Assembly (NCBI GenBank): GCA_039815505.1
Contig: JBCBZE010000116.1
Span: 1-9,099 of the forward strand
Direction: 5' to 3'
DNA length: 9,099 nt
DNA from: CANLWN01 sp039815505
GTDB taxonomy: Bacteria; Bacteroidota; Bacteroidia; Flavobacteriales; Flavobacteriaceae
In this document: piece by piece, positions 6,542 to 9,099 of the stretch
Numbering within the stretch: position 1 is the stretch's first letter
How the letters are laid out: every line of letters starts with the position of its first letter
The notes under the pieces: generated by a model
Databases searched by the model: none
What the model saw: only the letters and a program-made list of their open reading frames with translations
Told to the model about the DNA's origin: nothing
Program-made: the position numbers and the translations under genes

Positions 6542-7831
6542 TTACTTTCCCTTATGTTGGAATACGGGCAACAGTTTTGTGGAGACCTCCCCAAAACCGA
6601 TGCGCACCTGGTTTTTTTCGCAGTATCCACGAATGGTCACCGTATCATGGTCTTGGATAGATGTTCTGGTTTCCCCGTTGTTCAAGGGTACGGGCTTGGT
6701 GCCCTGCCAGGCCAACTCCAGCATGGACCCATAGGAATCGGGGCTAGGTCCCGAAATGGTTCCGCTACCCATCATATCCCCACTGTTTACCTTGCAGCCA
6801 TTTACGGTATGGTGTGCCAATTGCTGTGCCATGCTCCAGTACATATATTTAAAGTTGGATCGGGTAACGGTCGTTGCCGTACCGTTTTCCGGGGTGATAT
6901 CCACTTCTAAATGAATATCAAAGCTTTTGTTTCCGTCATGTCTTAGGTAGGGGAGCGGTTCTGGATCCTGTTTTGGGCTTTCTACCCGGAAAGGTTCCAA
7001 GGCATCCATGGTAACGATCCAAGCGGAAATCGAGGAGGCAAAGTTCTTGGCCAGAAAAGGCCCTAGGGGAACATATTCCCATTTTTGGATATCCCGGGCG
7101 CTCCAGTCATTGAACAAGATCATCCCAAAGATATAGTCTTCCGCTTCTTCCACGGGAATGGGTTCACCGAGCAGGTTGCCATCCGTGGTAATGAAAGCGG
7201 TTTCCAATTCAAAATCCACCAATTTGGAAGGGCCGTAAACGGGGGAGGTTTCCCCTTTTGGCAACGTTTGCCCCATAGGTCTGTGAACCGGCGTTCCGGA
7301 AGGAACAATGGTAGAGCTTCTTCCGTGATACCCTACCGGGATATGTAACCAATTGGGCATTAGGGCGTTTTCCGGATCACGGAACATGGTTCCTATATTG
7401 GTGGCGTGTTCCTTGCTGGAATAGAAATCCGTATAATCCCCAATTTGCACGGGCAACTTCATTTCTATCTCATCCATGGTAAAGAGGACTATTTTTCTAT
7501 GCGCCTCATTATTTTTAAGCTCGGGATTATCGTAATCAAAAATATCGCTGATGCGATTACGTACCAAACGCCATGTTTTTTTTCCATCGGATATGAAATC
7601 GTTCAAGGTATCCTGAAGAAAAATATCGTCCGTAAGGGGAATGTCCTTAAAATAACCGAGTTGGTGCAATGCGCCCAGATCAATGGCATAATCACCAATA
7701 CGTGTGCCAATGGTAATGATATCGTCACGGGTCAAAAAGACACCAAAGGGAATGTTCTGAATGGGGAAATCTGACTTTTGGGGGACGTTAAGCCATGTTT
7801 TTTTCGTAGGGTCGTTCGTTTTAAATGGCAT
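6542..7831 (-). CDS. fahA: Fumarylacetoacetase (fumarylacetoacetate hydrolase)
   Basis: The enzyme splits 4-fumarylacetoacetate into fumarate and acetoacetate, the last step of phenylalanine/tyrosine breakdown via homogentisate, in the cytoplasm. At 429 residues it is full length for the eukaryote-like FAH family. The N-terminal SH3-like domain spans about 1-125 and the catalytic FAH domain the rest. Residues matching the mouse enzyme are all present: metal ligands Asp135 (DYTDFYSS), Glu208 and Glu210 (DFELE) and Asp242 (NDWSARDIQ); catalytic His142 (KEHATN); substrate or second-shell residues Tyr137, Arg151, Tyr168 (GYHGRSS), Arg246, Gln249, Lys262 (GPFLAKNF) and Thr358 (GSGTISG). The start MPFKTNDPTKKTWLNVP keeps the usual short arm before the first domain. 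It is divergent from glyA with an exact -7 element upstream. Other genes of the pathway (hppD, hmgA) are not in the window. Intact, nothing odd. Confidence 0.97.
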   Translation of the reverse strand: MPFKTNDPTKKTWLNVPQKSDFPIQNIPFGVFLTRDDIITIGTRIGDYAIDLGALHQLGYFKDIPLTDDIFLQDTLNDFISDGKKTWRLVRNRISDIFDYDNPELKNNEAHRKIVLFTMDEIEMKLPVQIGDYTDFYSSKEHATNIGTMFRDPENALMPNWLHIPVGYHGRSSTIVPSGTPVHRPMGQTLPKGETSPVYGPSKLVDFELETAFITTDGNLLGEPIPVEEAEDYIFGMILFNDWSARDIQKWEYVPLGPFLAKNFASSISAWIVTMDALEPFRVESPKQDPEPLPYLRHDGNKSFDIHLEVDITPENGTATTVTRSNFKYMYWSMAQQLAHHTVNGCKVNSGDMMGSGTISGPSPDSYGSMLELAWQGTKPVPLNNGETRTSIQDHDTVTIRGYCEKNQVRIGFGEVSTKLLPVFQHKGK

Positions 7832-7868
7832 GTTGAGATTGTTAATTTATGTTTAATAAATTCCTTAT

Positions 7869-7876
7869 CAAATATA
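7869..7876 (-). promoter_or_regulatory. Candidate -7 promoter element of fahA
   Basis: On the minus strand TATATTTG matches the Bacteroidota primary sigma factor -7 consensus TAnnTTTG at every fixed position. Transcription would begin near 7860-7863, giving a leader of about 30 nt. A TTG that could serve as -33 lies at complement 7902-7904, but the 25-bp spacing to the -7 is longer than the usual roughly 19-21 bp, so the -33 assignment is weak. Confidence 0.6.
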
Positions 7877-7908
7877 TTATTTTCTAGTAATTAACGATTG
7901 GCAATTTG

Positions 7909-7916
7909 TATTTTTA
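7909..7916 (+). promoter_or_regulatory. Candidate -7 promoter element of glyA
   Basis: TATTTTTA differs from TAnnTTTG only at the last base and sits in a typical flavobacterial context (TTTGTATTTTTACCGC). Transcription would start near 7921-7923, giving a leader of about 22 nt before the glyA ATG. It faces away from the fahA -7 element, with about 32 bp between the two, so the polymerase footprints would overlap. No -33 TTG at the standard distance is seen. Confidence 0.5.
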
Positions 7917-7944
7917 CCGCTCATTTAACAGAATATACCGTACA

Positions 7945-9099
7945 ATGCAAAGAGACCAGCAGATTTTTGAACTTATTGCCGAAGAACAGGATCGCCAAAC
8001 CCATGGCATAGAACTTATTGCCTCGGAGAATTTTACAAGTCCACAGGTGATGGAGGCCGCGGGGTCCGTACTGACCAACAAATATGCGGAAGGGTACCCT
8101 GGAAAACGTTATTATGGGGGTTGTGAGGTGGTAGACCAAGTGGAACAAATTGCCATTGACCGCGCCAAGGAGCTGTTCGGTGCGGCCTATGCCAATGTGC
8201 AGCCACATTCCGGTTCCCAGGCCAATGCCGCGGTATTTCATGCCTGTCTTCAACCCGGTGATACCATCCTAGGATTTGATCTGGCCCATGGGGGGCATCT
8301 TACCCATGGTTCCCCGGTGAACTTCTCTGGCCGTTTGTACAATCCGGTTTTTTATGGTGTTGAGGAAGCTACGGGGATGTTGAATTATGACAAGATCCAA
8401 GAAATTGCTACCCAGGAAAGACCCAAGATGATTATTGCAGGGGCTTCCGCTTATTCCCGTGATATGGACTTTAAACGCTTTAGGGAGATTGCGGATAGTG
8501 TGGATGCCTTATTGTTGGCAGATATAGCGCATCCGGCGGGCTTGATCGCCAAGGGTATCCTTAGTGACCCCATTCCGCACTGCCATATCGTGACCACTAC
8601 TACGCACAAGACCCTTCGTGGTCCAAGGGGCGGACTTATTTTGATGGGGGAGGATTTTGAAAATCCTTTCGGGATTCGATTAAAAAACGGAAACCTTCGA
8701 AAAATGTCCGGTTTACTGGATTTGGCCGTTTTTCCCGGAAACCAGGGAGGTCCCTTGGAACATATCATTGCCGCCAAGGCCATCGCATTTGGCGAAGCCC
8801 TGTCCGATGATTTTCTACACTATATGTTACAGGTAAAAAAGAATGCCTCCGCTATGGCCGCGGCCTTTGTGGATAGGGGTTATAAGATTATTTCCAACGG
8901 TACGGACAACCATATGATGCTGATCGACCTAAGAAACAAGGACATTACCGGGAAAGATGCGGAAAAGGCCTTGGTAAAAGCGGATATTACCGCAAATAAA
9001 AATATGGTCCCGTTTGATGATAAATCACCTTTTGTAACTTCCGGAATACGTTTTGGAACACCGGCCATAACCACAAGAGGCCTTGTGGAGCAAGATATG
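7945..9099 (+). CDS. glyA: Serine hydroxymethyltransferase (3' truncated by window)
   Basis: This cytoplasmic PLP enzyme converts serine and tetrahydrofolate to glycine and 5,10-methylene-tetrahydrofolate, the main source of one-carbon units. The frame is open from the ATG at 7945 to the last base, 385 codons; family members here usually have roughly 420-425, so about 35-40 residues are missing off the right edge. Family signatures run in order: IELIASENFTS, NKYAEGYPGKRYYGG (Tyr56/57), PHSGSQANAAVF, LAHGGHLTHGSPVNFSG (His118 stacking on PLP), LLADIAHPAGLIAKG (Asp193, His196), TTTTHKTLRGPRGG with PLP-binding Lys222, LLDLAVFPGNQGGPLEH, and SGIRFGTPA with carboxylate-binding Arg369. The start is the only ATG fitting the short N-terminal helix (MQRDQQIFELIAEEQ). 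No Shine-Dalgarno precedes it, as expected for the phylum. It is divergent from fahA over a 113-bp gap. No catalytic residue is missing in the visible part. Confidence 0.97.
   Translation, partial: MQRDQQIFELIAEEQDRQTHGIELIASENFTSPQVMEAAGSVLTNKYAEGYPGKRYYGGCEVVDQVEQIAIDRAKELFGAAYANVQPHSGSQANAAVFHACLQPGDTILGFDLAHGGHLTHGSPVNFSGRLYNPVFYGVEEATGMLNYDKIQEIATQERPKMIIAGASAYSRDMDFKRFREIADSVDALLLADIAHPAGLIAKGILSDPIPHCHIVTTTTHKTLRGPRGGLILMGEDFENPFGIRLKNGNLRKMSGLLDLAVFPGNQGGPLEHIIAAKAIAFGEALSDDFLHYMLQVKKNASAMAAAFVDRGYKIISNGTDNHMMLIDLRNKDITGKDAEKALVKADITANKNMVPFDDKSPFVTSGIRFGTPAITTRGLVEQDM

Noticed and set aside
6530..6556. Possible fahA terminator at the stop codon
   Set aside because: The GGAA/TTCC pairing is short, contains a bulge and has no T-run after it on the minus strand.
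7921..8253. 110-codon minus-strand frame over the start of glyA
   Set aside because: It is antisense to strongly conserved SHMT sequence and is explained as a shadow of it; it resembles no known protein.
1..9099. tRNA, rRNA, CRISPR arrays, insertion sequences, phage or defence genes
   Set aside because: None is visible: the intergenic spaces are at most about 170 bp, hold no regularly spaced repeats or tRNA-like folds, and no transposase, integrase or nuclease signature appears in any coding frame.

Overview
The window looks like ordinary chromosome from a marine-type member of the Flavobacteriaceae (Bacteroidota). This rests on a PorP/SprF-type type IX secretion (T9SS) outer-membrane protein, a YtxJ-type bacillithiol-associated thioredoxin-fold protein, very weak Shine-Dalgarno sequences, and promoter-like TAnnTTTG elements, the -7 consensus of Bacteroidota. 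Genus and species cannot be read from it.

Layout, left to right. (1) Bases 2-1321, plus strand: the 3' part of a PorP/SprF-family gene whose beta-barrel is followed by a long charged coiled coil and a C-terminal SPOR-like domain. (2) Bases 1324-1920, minus: a TetR/AcrR-family repressor, tail-to-tail with gene 1 and only 2 bp away, with a 20-bp inverted repeat upstream that is a good autoregulatory operator candidate. (3) Bases 2032-4632, minus: the disaggregase ClpB, complete, ending in a strong intrinsic terminator just before the TetR regulatory region. (4) Bases 4802-5194, plus: YtxJ-family protein, divergent from clpB. (5) Bases 5235-6422, minus: a lipoprotein of unknown function, convergent with ytxJ; a terminator hairpin lies in the 40-bp gap. 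(6) Bases 6542-7831, minus: fumarylacetoacetase (fahA), last step of tyrosine breakdown. (7) Bases 7945-9099, plus: serine hydroxymethyltransferase (glyA), divergent from fahA and cut by the right edge.

The genes do not form one pathway. clpB (protein repair), ytxJ (thiol redox) and a TetR repressor with a well-placed cysteine share a loose stress flavour. fahA and glyA are central amino-acid metabolism back to back. The T9SS protein probably belongs to a locus that continues off the left edge. Every stretch longer than about 170 bp is coding.

I did not find a convincing new multi-gene system. The points most worth a second look are the barrel/coiled-coil/SPOR architecture, the TetR operator and its NemR-like cysteine position, the conserved-looking unknown lipoprotein, and a few small regulatory elements.
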